64,000 nucleotides of DNA from an uncultured bacterium (GCA_937864225.1 CALMJK010000003.1:186001-250000), one strand, 5' to 3'. Positions 9,477-19,539 are shown, numbered from the stretch's first letter. Notes: generated by a model from the letters alone, not told the origin. Numbers and translations: made by a program.

Positions 9477-12400
9477 ATGTGCATCTTCACGCACTTCGCG
9501 GCCGGCGCCCTGGCTGGCTCGGTCGCCGGCGGGCCCTGGGCAGCTTTGGCGGCCGGGTTGGCGTCCCACGCTCTTCTGGACCTTTTCCCACACTACGATT
9601 TCGAAGACTGGCGGCGGGAGGTGGCGCTCGGGCTGGCGCCGCTGCTGCTGCTGGCGCTCTCGCCCTGGGCCAGCGTCGCGTCCTTGCTGGGCGGCCTGGC
9701 CGGTTGTCTGCCCGATGTCGAAAACCTGCTCTGGAAGCTGGGTCGGCTCGAGCGGCGTCGGATGATCTTCCCCACCCACACGGGCTTGCTTCCCCACGGC
9801 GCGCCCCGCGGACCGCGCAACCTGTGGGTTCAGGCGGCGCTGGCGGCGATCTGCCTGGCGCTGCTGCCGCTGGCGGCCCCCGCTTCGGCGCACGCGCAAG
9901 CCTCTTTCGCGGACGGGGAAGCTCGCGCACTGCCGATCGACGTGCCCCAAGGGACTGAGACGGGCGCCGACCCGCAGGTCGCATTCGCGCTCTCGCAAGC
10001 GCGGCTGCTCTCGGGCGCTGCTGGGATCACCCGTCTCGAAGTGCGTTTCCTTCCGGAACGGATGCCGGCGGATTGGGCGCGCGTGGACCCGGACCGGGTG
10101 CTCTGGCGGGAGCCGCGCGAAACCGAGCGCGACGCCAAGGGAGATATCGGCCTGCTGCCACCGTCGCGGGGTTGGCTCGTGGCGGTGCCGACGCTAGCGC
10201 CCCCTGCCGTGCTCGACGTCGCCGTGGAGTGGTGGCGCGAGCCGGACGAGGGTGGTGATCCGACCGCGCTGGTCACGACGGCGCCGCCGGTGATCTTTCG
10301 CGACGTGCCGCTGGCGACGGTCCGTGTGCATCCGACCGCCATGGCGGGAGGCGTGCCCGCGCGCCTGGTGGTGACGCTGTCCCATCCGCCGGCGGGCGCG
10401 CCGGCCGCGGCGCTGGACGTCGCGCGAGCCCAGCGCGATGGCGGCCGCGCGTGGCCGTACGGGTCGCAGGATGTCCTCAACGCCGATCTCGCCGCCGACC
10501 TGGCGCGGGGAGCCGTGCTGCGCGACGAGTCCAAGAGCGGTCTGGACGGCGCGCACCCATTCGGCCTGACCTCGAATTGGGTGAGGCTGGAAGTGAGCCA
10601 GACCGGCGTGCATCGGCTGACCGGCTACGATCTTTCGCTGCTGGGCGTGACGGCGACCCAGGTCGATCCCGCCACGCTACGCCTGTTTCGTGGCGGCGGT
10701 CTGGCGCTGCCGGCGGATCCCACGCTCGATTCGAGCTGGCAGGAATGGTGGACCGGGTTGACGGAGGTCGCGGTCGACCTGCGCGAGGACGATGGAACGT
10801 GGGACAGCGCGGACGCCGTGCTGTTCTACGGCGTCGCGGGCGACGCTTGGCGCGACCGTTATGAGGCGGGCGCGGAGTGTCTCGATTGGGTCCAGCACCC
10901 GGGCACCGGTTACGGCGTCTACTGGCTGACCTGGACGACACCGGGAGCGCCGAGCCCGTTGCCGGGCGAGCCGCGCCGGATCGGTCCGGCCGTCGACGCG
11001 CCGCCGCTGGGCGGCCAACTCGTCACGCGGCATCTGGCGCGCCTGCATGGTGAAGAATCGCGCGAGGACGCGCTGGGGCGCTTGGCCGATGATTGGGCCT
11101 GGGACACGCGCATCCGTTCGCAGCGAGACATCGTTTTCGACGCCGGCAGTGTCGTGCCCGGCGAGCCGGCGCGGTTGATCGTGGAGGTGCGAGGCTACAG
11201 CCTGCGCTCGACTTCCGACGCCGCCGTCAATCAAGCCACGGCGTGGTTGAATGCCGACACCGCACAGCCGGGCGCGGCCACCTGGACCGTCGCGCAAGAG
11301 AACGACAGCCTCCGGGTACGGCTCGTGGCCAGCACGACGGCGCTGCTGACGGGCTTCAACACGCTGCGCGTGCGCAACGAACTCGGCGCCACGGGCGGAC
11401 TCGATCTCATCCTCGATTCGTTCGATCTGCTGTATTGGGCGCCGTTGACCAAGACCGCGGCGGCCGCCCTGGCTTTCGCGCATTGGGGCGACCAGGTCAC
11501 GGATCCCGGCACGGCAGTCGATCTGCGCGCGGCCTTGCAGGACACGCAGGTCGTCGCGTGGGACGTGAGCGATCCGGACGCGCCGCGGGCGCTCAGGGGC
11601 GAGATCACGGGCGGAACTTCTCCAACCGTCACGCTGGGGCTCGTGCGTGGACCGGACACGGACGTCCACCTGCTGCTCTTCGACGACTCGGATCCGGCGC
11701 TGCCACCCGTGCGCGCCAGGCGATTCCCGACCGATCTGCGCGCCACCTTGCCGCCGGCGGACTACGTGGTGGTCTACGATCCGCTCATGGTCAACGCCGC
11801 GTCCGCGCTGGCGAATCTGCGCACGCAGCGCGTGCCGGGGGTGACCGACCCGGTCGCCGTCGCCGTGAGCGAAGAGGCGGTCTACGACAACTTCTCGGGC
11901 GGGCGCAAGGACCCCTGGGCCATCCGCAATTTCCTGAAATGGCTCTATCTGCGCGACGCCGATCCGGAGAATGCCCAGACCGGCCGCCGCCTGAAATTCT
12001 GCTGTCTCGTCGGGGACGCGTCGCGCGACTACCGCAATTACCTGCAGCATGACCCGGCGACCCAAGCCTACGATTTCCTGCCGACGGTGCTGCGGACGGC
12101 GTTCCCTCATCGCCCCTTTGATTTATCCTGGTCGTGGGATCCCTACGCCGCCGACGACGCGCTCGTCTCGTTCGACGCCCCACCCTTGGGCGGCCTCGAC
12201 GCGCCGGACGTGGCGATGGGACGCCTGGCGGCGCGCGGAGCCAGCGCCGCCACGGCAATGGTGGAGCGCATTGGCCAAGCCGAGCTCGAGCCGGTGACGG
12301 GCACCTGGCGCAATCGGGTGGCGTTGGTGGCCGATGATCTGTACCACGCCGGCAGCGTCTCCGAGACGGCGCACACGTTGCAGGCCGAGGTTCTGGCGAA

Positions 12401-13955
12401 CAGCTACCTGCCGGAGAGCATCGATCTCGACAAGCTGTATCTGGTGGAATATCCCTTCCCGCCGGGCACTTCCTACAAGCCGGCGGCCCGCTTGAAGGCG
12501 AAGCAGTTGTGGAACGAAGGGCTGACCATGTTCCACTACATCGGCCACGGGGCCGAGAACGTCCTGGCCGACGAACAGGTCTTCCTGACCGAGGACGTCG
12601 CCGCCCTGAGCAACGGCGCGCGCCGCGGCGTCTTCCTCGCCTTCAGTTGCGACGTGGGTGTCTTCGACGACCCCACGAGGCAGAGCATGGCCGAGACTTT
12701 CGTCTCGGCGAGCGACGGCGGCGCCATCGCGGCCATCGCCGCGTCGCAGATCAGCCGCATCTACGGCAACAATGAACTCTCCAGCGCATTCTATGGCGCG
12801 CTCTTCCCCGGCCGGCAGGTCACCGCGACGACCTCGCTGGGTTGGGCGCTGCTGGCCGCCAAGCGCCTCGTCATGTCGCGCGAGAACAGCCAGCGGTATC
12901 ACTGCTTCGGCGATCCTGCTTTTCGCCCGCCCCAGCCCGTTTCCGACCTGACCTTCGCAGCAGGCAGCGCCGACACGCTGCATGCCGGCGCGCTCGAACG
13001 CGGGGTCGTCGATGTCGCGGCAGCGGGGATCTGGCCGGGATCCGGCGCGACATATGACTTGCGCGTGCAGGAGTCGAGACGGGAGCGACTCATCGAAGAA
13101 AGCGTGAATCTGCGCTACTGGCTGCCCGGGGCCAGCGCCTTCCGCGGGGGCGGCGACGTGACAACGGATCCGTTGGCCGTGCCGTTCAAGACTCCGCTGC
13201 AGGTCCATCTCGGCCCCCATGGACGGGTCCGTCTCATGATCGACACGGGAGAGGGAATGCGCGCGGCGGCGGCGGTCGTGCCCGTCGTGGCGTCGGCCGT
13301 GAACACGGCGGACGACGTGATCGGGCCGTCCATCGCGTTGAGTTTCCCCTTCGGTCGCTACCGCGTCACGCCCGGTTCCCTCGCGGGCGCCGTGGTCTCC
13401 GACACGAGCGGCGTCAGCGTGCTCGGCACGAGCCCCAGCAACAGCGTGTTGTTCGAGTTGGACGAGAGCGGGCTGTTCAACGATGTCTCGGAGGACTTCA
13501 CTTTCGACTCCGGGAGCTTCATGACCGGGCGCGTCGAAATGGCGCTGCCGGGAGACCTGGCCGTCGGACCGCACAAGCTGGCCTTGTTCGCCAGCGACGT
13601 GCTGGGCAACGTGAGCAGCGATACACTGTCTTTCCAGCTGGTCCCGGCCGGGGTGCCGGGCTTCGCGGACGTGACGATCTTTCCGAACCCGACGCCGGGC
13701 GAATGCCGGCTGGTTTTCGAGCTCAGCGACCCCATGCGGGTGTCTTGGGAGATCTATTCGGTCGGCGGCAGAAGAGTCTGGCGACACGACGAGGATTTTG
13801 CCACGCCGGGGCCCAAGGTGCTGCACTGGGACGGGCGCGACGGGAGGGGCGACGCCATCGCCAACGGCGTTTACCTTTTCGTGTTGCGCGGCAGCGGGGC
13901 GGAGACTGAGGGGCGTGAAGTGAGAGAAAAGGGACAGATCGTGATCTTGAAATGA
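9477..13955 (+). CDS. porU: inner-membrane (YdjM-like) domain fused to PorU-like C25 (gingipain-type) protease
   Basis: A 1492-residue protein with two parts. Residues 1 to about 130 form a multi-spanning membrane domain with FTHFAAGALAG, HALLDLFPHYDFE and FPTHTGLLPHG, like the YdjM-type membrane hydrolase family. The last hydrophobic helix (LWVQAALAAICLALLPL) ends in an Ala-rich, signal-peptidase-like sequence. The PorU-like part follows: a beta-rich prodomain with a VSQTGVHRLTGYDL-type segment, then a C25 protease domain with catalytic His in HYIGHG and Cys in AFSCDVG near residue 1050, then an Ig-like segment and a C-terminal FlgD/type IX-like domain (FPNPTPGECRLVFELS). In Bacteroidota PorU is the sortase that removes the C-terminal signal of type IX cargo and anchors it. 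The porV-like gene directly downstream supports this call. The in-frame ATG at 9762 could start a separate PorU, but no ribosome site precedes it and it lies inside the conserved membrane-domain motif. Confidence 0.75.
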   Translation: MCIFTHFAAGALAGSVAGGPWAALAAGLASHALLDLFPHYDFEDWRREVALGLAPLLLLALSPWASVASLLGGLAGCLPDVENLLWKLGRLERRRMIFPTHTGLLPHGAPRGPRNLWVQAALAAICLALLPLAAPASAHAQASFADGEARALPIDVPQGTETGADPQVAFALSQARLLSGAAGITRLEVRFLPERMPADWARVDPDRVLWREPRETERDAKGDIGLLPPSRGWLVAVPTLAPPAVLDVAVEWWREPDEGGDPTALVTTAPPVIFRDVPLATVRVHPTAMAGGVPARLVVTLSHPPAGAPAAALDVARAQRDGGRAWPYGSQDVLNADLAADLARGAVLRDESKSGLDGAHPFGLTSNWVRLEVSQTGVHRLTGYDLSLLGVTATQVDPATLRLFRGGGLALPADPTLDSSWQEWWTGLTEVAVDLREDDGTWDSADAVLFYGVAGDAWRDRYEAGAECLDWVQHPGTGYGVYWLTWTTPGAPSPLPGEPRRIGPAVDAPPLGGQLVTRHLARLHGEESREDALGRLADDWAWDTRIRSQRDIVFDAGSVVPGEPARLIVEVRGYSLRSTSDAAVNQATAWLNADTAQPGAATWTVAQENDSLRVRLVASTTALLTGFNTLRVRNELGATGGLDLILDSFDLLYWAPLTKTAAAALAFAHWGDQVTDPGTAVDLRAALQDTQVVAWDVSDPDAPRALRGEITGGTSPTVTLGLVRGPDTDVHLLLFDDSDPALPPVRARRFPTDLRATLPPADYVVVYDPLMVNAASALANLRTQRVPGVTDPVAVAVSEEAVYDNFSGGRKDPWAIRNFLKWLYLRDADPENAQTGRRLKFCCLVGDASRDYRNYLQHDPATQAYDFLPTVLRTAFPHRPFDLSWSWDPYAADDALVSFDAPPLGGLDAPDVAMGRLAARGASAATAMVERIGQAELEPVTGTWRNRVALVADDLYHAGSVSETAHTLQAEVLANSYLPESIDLDKLYLVEYPFPPGTSYKPAARLKAKQLWNEGLTMFHYIGHGAENVLADEQVFLTEDVAALSNGARRGVFLAFSCDVGVFDDPTRQSMAETFVSASDGGAIAAIAASQISRIYGNNELSSAFYGALFPGRQVTATTSLGWALLAAKRLVMSRENSQRYHCFGDPAFRPPQPVSDLTFAAGSADTLHAGALERGVVDVAAAGIWPGSGATYDLRVQESRRERLIEESVNLRYWLPGASAFRGGGDVTTDPLAVPFKTPLQVHLGPHGRVRLMIDTGEGMRAAAAVVPVVASAVNTADDVIGPSIALSFPFGRYRVTPGSLAGAVVSDTSGVSVLGTSPSNSVLFELDESGLFNDVSEDFTFDSGSFMTGRVEMALPGDLAVGPHKLALFASDVLGNVSSDTLSFQLVPAGVPGFADVTIFPNPTPGECRLVFELSDPMRVSWEIYSVGGRRVWRHDEDFATPGPKVLHWDGRDGRGDAIANGVYLFVLRGSGAETEGREVREKGQIVILK

Positions 13956-14015
13956 CCGCCGCCGCGTCGTCTGCGGAGCGTGGCCGGTCGCATACCCCAT
14001 GAGGAGGTTCGACTG

Positions 14016-15041
14016 ATGAGGAAGTGGATGATCTTGGCCTTGACGTCCCTGCTCGTCCTGGCGGGCGCGAGCCCGGTCTTGGCGGTTTCGGGCGCGGGCG
14101 CCATCGCCCTGGAATTTCCGATCGGCGCCCGGTACAACGCGATGGGCGAGGCTGGCGTGGCCTTGTCGCAGGACGCGACGGCGATCTGGTGGAACCCGGG
14201 CGGCCTGGCCTTTCTGCAGGATCGCAGCACGCCGCACGACCTGCATATCATGCAGTCGAAGTTGGCGGCGGGACTGGCCGACGACATCGCGCTCTATTTC
14301 GGGGGCTACGCGGCGCGCTTGGGCAACGGGACCCTGGGCGCGGGGCTCACCTATCTGGACATGGGCGAGCAGATCGCCACGAGCGAGGATGAGGTCGAAC
14401 TGGGTACCTTCAGTTCGTACATGTTCGCGTTCGGTCTCGCCTACGGCGTGAAGCTGTCGCCGAACCTCGGGATCGGCCTGGGCGGCAAATATTTTCGCGA
14501 TAAGCTGGCCGACGATCAGATCCTCCAGGACCGTCGTGGCGGGTCGGGCGATACGTTCGCCTTCGACGCCGGCGTGCTCTGGAAGGTGCCGGCCATGCGC
14601 CTGAACCTCGGGGCCGCCGTCACGAACCTCGGCCCGAACATTCAGCACGTGGACGCGGATCAGAGCGATCCGCTGCCCCGCAAGTTGACCGTGGGAGCGG
14701 CCTGGGGACTGCTCAACTCCGAGTCCTCGTCGCTGCTGTTGGTCGCGGACGCGCTGATGCCCCTGGTCGTATGGGACGAGGACGACCAGGATTACGGCTT
14801 GGGGATCGAATTCGACGAGAACGTCTACGGCTTCGGCGCCGAGTGGTCGTACGTGCAGTCGCTCTTCGTGCGCGTCGGTTACAAGAACGACAGCGCCGGC
14901 GACATCCAGGACGTGACCTGGGGCTTCGGCGTGGATCTCGATCGTTGGGTCGGAGAGGGCATCGGCTTCGCGTTCGCGCAGGTGCCGCAGGCGCAGGGTC
15001 TGGACAACGTCAAGCGATTCTCGCTGTCCTATCGTTTCTAA
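14016..15041 (+). CDS. porV: PorV/PorQ-type outer-membrane beta-barrel protein
   Basis: A 341-residue protein with a clear signal peptide (MRKWMILALTSLLVLAG, cleavage near AVS) and the PorV/FadL-like opening: GAGAIALEFPIGARYNAMGEAG followed by ATAIWWNPGGLA, a motif shared by PorV, PorQ and OmpP1/FadL barrels. The rest is alternating beta sequence ending in SYRF, a typical barrel C-terminus. PorV of the type IX system is a shuttle that collects cargo from the translocon and presents it to PorU. The position 60 bases after the PorU-like gene matches the porU-porV arrangement of Bacteroidota. The ATG at 14016 follows GAGGAGG. PorV versus PorQ cannot be separated from sequence alone. Confidence 0.8.
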   Translation: MRKWMILALTSLLVLAGASPVLAVSGAGAIALEFPIGARYNAMGEAGVALSQDATAIWWNPGGLAFLQDRSTPHDLHIMQSKLAAGLADDIALYFGGYAARLGNGTLGAGLTYLDMGEQIATSEDEVELGTFSSYMFAFGLAYGVKLSPNLGIGLGGKYFRDKLADDQILQDRRGGSGDTFAFDAGVLWKVPAMRLNLGAAVTNLGPNIQHVDADQSDPLPRKLTVGAAWGLLNSESSSLLLVADALMPLVVWDEDDQDYGLGIEFDENVYGFGAEWSYVQSLFVRVGYKNDSAGDIQDVTWGFGVDLDRWVGEGIGFAFAQVPQAQGLDNVKRFSLSYRF

Positions 15042-15059
15042 CCGCGCCTTGACCGGAGC

Positions 15060-15081
15060 GGGCCGGCGCCGTCGCCGGCCC
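15060..15081 (+). terminator. GC hairpin between porV and the M6 protease gene
   Basis: GGGCCGGCG (15060-15068) and CGCCGGCCC (15073-15081) form a perfect 9-base stem with a 4-base loop. No T-run follows, so it is more likely an attenuator or mRNA-stability element than a full intrinsic terminator. Confidence 0.4.
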
Positions 15082-15101
15082 CTCGCGGGCCAGGAGGTGT
15101 C

Positions 15102-18100
15102 GTGCGTTTCTTGGCTCGGGCCGTGGCCGCCTGCCGACGAACCCAGGCGCGCGCGATTCTGCCGCTGACGCTCACCTTGCTGGCGCCCTGCGCGCGCGGC
15201 GCGCCGCCGGGCGTGGCGGCCCAGGACTTGCCGCCACGGGCCGTCGAGCGGGTGCCGTTCGTGCGGCTCGACCCGCGGACCGCGCAGAGCGGCCCGGGTG
15301 GCGAAGCGCGCGAGGCCCGCGAGCGGCGGCGACAGGTCGAGACCGCTCGCCGCCTGGACACGCTGCATCGCACGCTGGGACCGCATCGGGTCTCGCGAAG
15401 GGGGTTGGCGGAGCTGGCGCGGCGCGGGTTGGGGCCCGCCAGGCTGCCCACGGCTGAGGTTCTAGCCGAGCCTGCGGCGCAGGTCGCCGACACGCTGCAC
15501 GTGCTGATCGTGCGGATCGGCTTCGAGACCGACCGCAGCGGCGACCTGACCAGCGTCACGACGGACGGGAATTTCCTGCTCGCGCCCGATCCCGCGGCGC
15601 GCATCGATCCCCCGCCTCACGACAAGGCGTATTTCGAGTCGCATCTGTACGGGCTGTCCGAATTCTACCGGTGCCAGTCCGGCGGGCGGCTGGTCATCGA
15701 CGGGCTCGTGTTGCCGCAGGGGACCGAAGACTGCTACCGGCTGGGCGACCTGGCCGACTACGGCCCGGGCGCGGGCGCCTGGTGGACGTTCGAGAAGCTC
15801 GAGTCCCTGGTGCGCGACATGATCGGCGCGGCCGACGCGGGCATGAGCGAGGCCGGCTTGGATCTGTCGGCCTGGAGCGACGATGATCCCTTCACGTACG
15901 TCATCTTCGTGCACGCGGGCGCGGATTGGCAGAGCGACATCTACAACGATTCGCCCAACGACGTGCCGACCTTCTTCGTGACCCTGGGCGTGGGCGAGTC
16001 GTTGCTGGGCGGCGGGATCCTCTCCGAATGCTCGGTGATCCCCGAGACGACGACGCAGGACGGGTACCTGGGCAGCATCGCGGCCGCGCTCTACCACGAG
16101 TTCGGGCACGCGCTGGGCCTGGTGGATATCTACGACACGTACACGGGCCTGCCGCGAGCGGGGATCTGGACCCTGATGGACTCCGGCACGAACCTCTCGG
16201 CGGTGATCGGCTTCCCGACGCCGACGCCCGCCAACCCGGACAGCGTCGAGATCGAATTCGTGACCGGCCTGCTGCCGCCTTCCCTCGGCGCCTGGGACAA
16301 GTGGTTCCTGGGGTGGCTCGAGGCGCAGCCGGCGCGTGGCGCGTGGACGGAGTTGGCCTTGCCGGCCGTGCAGGTGCTGCGGGAGGACTACGAGCGCTAC
16401 CGGCAGTTCGGTTACGCCTTCGACGAGGCGGATCCGCAGGCGCTGATCGGGGGCGTGTCGACGCGCGAGTTTTTCCTCGTCGAGAACCGTTGGGTGCCGC
16501 TCGGCCCGGGGGAGTTGCCGGACAGCAGCCTGGCGCTGGTGCGCGACGAACAGACGGGGGTCGTGCTCTATCTCGCCGGCGACGATCCGGACGGCGGCGG
16601 GCCGCTGCCGCCGCGCAACACCGGCATGTATGACTATTTCCTGCCCGACGGCGGCCTGTTGGTGTGGCACGTGAACCAAGCGCGCATCGAACCGTCGCTG
16701 GCGGACAATACGATCAACATCGATGGCGACGGCCTGCGGCTGATCGAGGCGGACGGCATCCAGGACATCGGCGTGCTCGAATCGTACGTGCTCGGCTTCT
16801 ACGGCAGCGCGCGCGATCCCTTCCACGCCGGGCGGGACGGTTCGCCTGTCACGTCGGTCGCGCTGGCCCAGGAAGGCGCGCCCGCGAGCCGCGCCTACGA
16901 CCGCTCCTGGACGGGATTCCTGCTCGAAGACATCTCGCCCAACGAGGCGGTCATGACGCTGCGCGCCATGGTCGCGCCCACGGCAGCGGACGGCGTGATC
17001 GAGCTGCCGCCGTACGACGCGGCCGACGCGGTCGCGCTGGGCGGCCAGCCGGGTCCGCGGGCGCTCGAGGCGACGTCCGTCACGCCGATCGAGTTTCCGG
17101 GCGGCGGCGGCCTGCTGTTGGCCGACGCGCCCGACCCCGCCTGGGGCGACTCTCTCTTCACCGCGTGGGGAGCCACCCTTTTCGCGGTGCGCCCGTCCGG
17201 GGACGCGGTCGCCGCGCCGCCGGCGGGCCTGCCGTTGGGCGCGATCCACCGCTTCGGCGCGGCTCTCGCCGGACCGCCCGCGCTGTTGGCGGACGGGGAC
17301 GAGGTCTTGGCGATCGTGGGGGCGCGCGACGGCGAGGTGTCGGCCTTCCGCACGACTGACGCGCCCGACGACGCCGTCGCGCTGGCGTGGACGGCGCGGG
17401 TCGGCGCCGCCCTGCCCTGGGCGCCGGCGCGCGCGGGCGAGACGGGCACTCTCAGACTGCTCTGCCTCATCCCGCCCGACTCGTTGCGGTCGTTGGACGT
17501 CGGAGGGAACCTGTCGGAGGCCGCGCTGTCTGCCGCAGAGGCCGGCGACTTCGCGTTGCCGCCGCTGGCGCTGGGGCTGCCGACGGACGCGACGGCGTGG
17601 GCGGTGTTCGGCGCGCGCGGCTGGTTCGTGGCCGCAAACGCCGCGGGCGGCGCGCCGCCGCAGTTGAGCGCGGCAACCGAGTATGGTTTCGAGCCCGGCG
17701 TGGCTCCGGCGGGGGCGGCGATCATCCCGCGGGCCGAAGGCCCCCTTGTGGTCGTGGCGGGCGAAGACGGCTCGCTGCGCGCCTGGCGCGCCACGGACGC
17801 GGGCGGCCAGAGCCTGGCCTGGGCCACGCGTCTGGAGGCCGCGCCGGCGGGCGAGTTGGCCGTCGCCGATCTCGACGCCGACGGGCACAACGACCTGATC
17901 GTGATCACCGCGGAGCGGGTGCACGCCTTCAACGCCGGCGGCGTGGCGCTGCGCGGCTACCCGGCGCGGCTGAGCGAGCTGTTCCCGCTCGCCGCGGACG
18001 TGCGGCTGGCGGGACCGGTCGTCGTGTGCGACACGGCCGCCGACGGGCGCAATGAACTGCTCGCCACCACGACGCGGGGGCATTTGATCGGCCTGGACGC

Positions 18101-18677
18101 GACCGGCCGCTTGCTGCCGCGAACGCCGTTTCTCTGGGGCGGAGAGCCGGTCAGCGCGCTGATCGCCGCGCCGACGGACGCCGCCGCCGGCCGGACCCTC
18201 TGGTTGGCGGACGCCGGCGGCCGCACCGCGCCGCCGCTGGCGCGGCGCTGGCTACCGGGCCGGCTCGCAGGGTATCGCTTCCCCGATTGGGTGGGCGTGG
18301 GCGAGGGGACGTCGGAGTGGCTGGGTCCCGCCGGCGGGCCGGCGCGGGACGGACCGGTCGGCGCGGCGCGCCTGCTGGCCGCGGTCTCGCCGCTGCTCGA
18401 CGAGCGCGAACGGGTCGTGCTCTACCCCAATCCCGCGCGCGACGGTCGGGTCACCGTGCGGTTCTGGAGCGAGACGGCCGAGCCGGCGCACGCCAGCCTG
18501 CACGACCTCGCCGGGGAACTCGTCGCGCGGGTCGCGATGCCCGCGCAAGCCGGGGCGATCAACGAGTATGTCTGGAGCCTGCCGCATCTGGCGAGCGGGC
18601 TTTACCTGGTGCGCGTGGACGCCTCCGGCGCCGCCGGACGACGCCGCTGGCTCACGCGGCTGGCCGTGGAGCGCTGA
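15102..18677 (+). CDS. M6-family (immune inhibitor A-like) secreted metalloprotease with type IX-like C-terminal domain
   Basis: A secreted protease of 1191 residues. A signal peptide lies near residues 15-38. The M6 zinc motif HEFGHALGLVDIYD sits near residue 332, with the two His and the Glu of the HExxH site intact and a third ligand downstream. After the peptidase comes a long beta-propeller-like part (LAVADLDADGHNDLIVIT and VVCDTAADGRNELLATT are FG-GAP/VCBS-like blades with Asp-rich loops). The C-terminus is a domain of about 85 residues beginning VVLYPNPARDG and ending LYLVRVDASG, the layout of type IX sorting or FlgD-like domains. The GTG start at 15102 follows AGGAGGT. Next to PorU- and PorV-like genes, it is the most likely cargo of that system in this window. 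Its natural substrate is unknown. Confidence 0.88.
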   Translation: MRFLARAVAACRRTQARAILPLTLTLLAPCARGAPPGVAAQDLPPRAVERVPFVRLDPRTAQSGPGGEAREARERRRQVETARRLDTLHRTLGPHRVSRRGLAELARRGLGPARLPTAEVLAEPAAQVADTLHVLIVRIGFETDRSGDLTSVTTDGNFLLAPDPAARIDPPPHDKAYFESHLYGLSEFYRCQSGGRLVIDGLVLPQGTEDCYRLGDLADYGPGAGAWWTFEKLESLVRDMIGAADAGMSEAGLDLSAWSDDDPFTYVIFVHAGADWQSDIYNDSPNDVPTFFVTLGVGESLLGGGILSECSVIPETTTQDGYLGSIAAALYHEFGHALGLVDIYDTYTGLPRAGIWTLMDSGTNLSAVIGFPTPTPANPDSVEIEFVTGLLPPSLGAWDKWFLGWLEAQPARGAWTELALPAVQVLREDYERYRQFGYAFDEADPQALIGGVSTREFFLVENRWVPLGPGELPDSSLALVRDEQTGVVLYLAGDDPDGGGPLPPRNTGMYDYFLPDGGLLVWHVNQARIEPSLADNTINIDGDGLRLIEADGIQDIGVLESYVLGFYGSARDPFHAGRDGSPVTSVALAQEGAPASRAYDRSWTGFLLEDISPNEAVMTLRAMVAPTAADGVIELPPYDAADAVALGGQPGPRALEATSVTPIEFPGGGGLLLADAPDPAWGDSLFTAWGATLFAVRPSGDAVAAPPAGLPLGAIHRFGAALAGPPALLADGDEVLAIVGARDGEVSAFRTTDAPDDAVALAWTARVGAALPWAPARAGETGTLRLLCLIPPDSLRSLDVGGNLSEAALSAAEAGDFALPPLALGLPTDATAWAVFGARGWFVAANAAGGAPPQLSAATEYGFEPGVAPAGAAIIPRAEGPLVVVAGEDGSLRAWRATDAGGQSLAWATRLEAAPAGELAVADLDADGHNDLIVITAERVHAFNAGGVALRGYPARLSELFPLAADVRLAGPVVVCDTAADGRNELLATTTRGHLIGLDATGRLLPRTPFLWGGEPVSALIAAPTDAAAGRTLWLADAGGRTAPPLARRWLPGRLAGYRFPDWVGVGEGTSEWLGPAGGPARDGPVGAARLLAAVSPLLDERERVVLYPNPARDGRVTVRFWSETAEPAHASLHDLAGELVARVAMPAQAGAINEYVWSLPHLASGLYLVRVDASGAAGRRRWLTRLAVER

Positions 18678-18705
18678 CGCGCGCACGTCTCGGGAGGGAA
18701 GCGAT

Positions 18706-19539
18706 ATGTTCGTAGCCTTTGCCAAGGTCGCCATCGCCGTGGCCGCTCTCAGTCTGCTGGGCTGGCCGCCGGCGGTTGCCGCCGGCGTGGACCAGGGCGA
18801 GATCGGCGGGAGCACCGCTCAGGCCGAAGAGGTCCGGGAGAGTCGGCCGAGCGTGGCGCTGCCGATGGCCATGTCGCTGGTGCTGCCGGGCCTGGGCGAG
18901 GTGGTCACGGGACACCGGCGCGGCTACATCCTGATGGCCGTGGACATCGCCAGCTGGATCGGGGTCAAGCACTACCACGACCTGGGCAACGAGAAGCGGG
19001 ACGAGTACTACGACTTCGCGGACTTGTATTGGAGCGAGGCAAGACTGCTAACGGCCTATGATGCTATGAATCCCGATCAGCCGGGAATTTTCTATTTTCC
19101 TCTTTTCGATCCGGTCACGAGCATCACTGATCTGCCGCTTGGCGTCACGAGAGAGGAGGACGAGCGCGAGTACTACGAGAACCTGGGCAAGTGGGATCAG
19201 TTCGTGTTCGGCTGGGAGGATTTCAGCGATCCGCGCAATTACGTCGATCTCGGCCCCGATTACACGAGCCAGGATCTGCAGGACCCGCGCACGTCGGCGC
19301 TGCGCGAAGCGTACCGCCGGATGCGGGAGGATTCGAACGATCAGTTTACAAATCGGGACCGACTTCTGTACCTTAACATGGTCACCCGCGTGTTCAGCGC
19401 TTTCCAGGTCGCCTACCTGCAGGGGGCGCTGGGCGGAGGGCCGCGCAGTGAGATGCGCGTGGCGGGGCATCCTGTTATGTTGATAGCGGATCCGTGCGGT
19501 TGGCGCGGCGGCAGGCTCGGCGTGGCCGTGTCGTGGTGA
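18706..19539 (+). CDS. DUF5683-like membrane protein, first of a tandem pair
   Basis: A 277-residue protein with an N-terminal signal or anchor sequence and a second hydrophobic region, SLVLPGLGEVVTGHRRGY, followed by a helix (ILMAVDIASWIG). The 'LPGLG...G....A' pattern is typical of DUF5683-type proteins, which often lie beside envelope genes and whose function is unknown. The middle is rich in acidic and aromatic residues and seems to be extracytoplasmic. The ATG at 18706 follows GGGAGGGAA. Parts of the gene (about 19045-19110 and 19340-19380) use more A/T-ending codons than the neighbours. Its C-terminus overlaps the upstream region of a paralogue of almost equal length. Confidence 0.7.
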   Translation: MFVAFAKVAIAVAALSLLGWPPAVAAGVDQGEIGGSTAQAEEVRESRPSVALPMAMSLVLPGLGEVVTGHRRGYILMAVDIASWIGVKHYHDLGNEKRDEYYDFADLYWSEARLLTAYDAMNPDQPGIFYFPLFDPVTSITDLPLGVTREEDEREYYENLGKWDQFVFGWEDFSDPRNYVDLGPDYTSQDLQDPRTSALREAYRRMREDSNDQFTNRDRLLYLNMVTRVFSAFQVAYLQGALGGGPRSEMRVAGHPVMLIADPCGWRGGRLGVAVSW

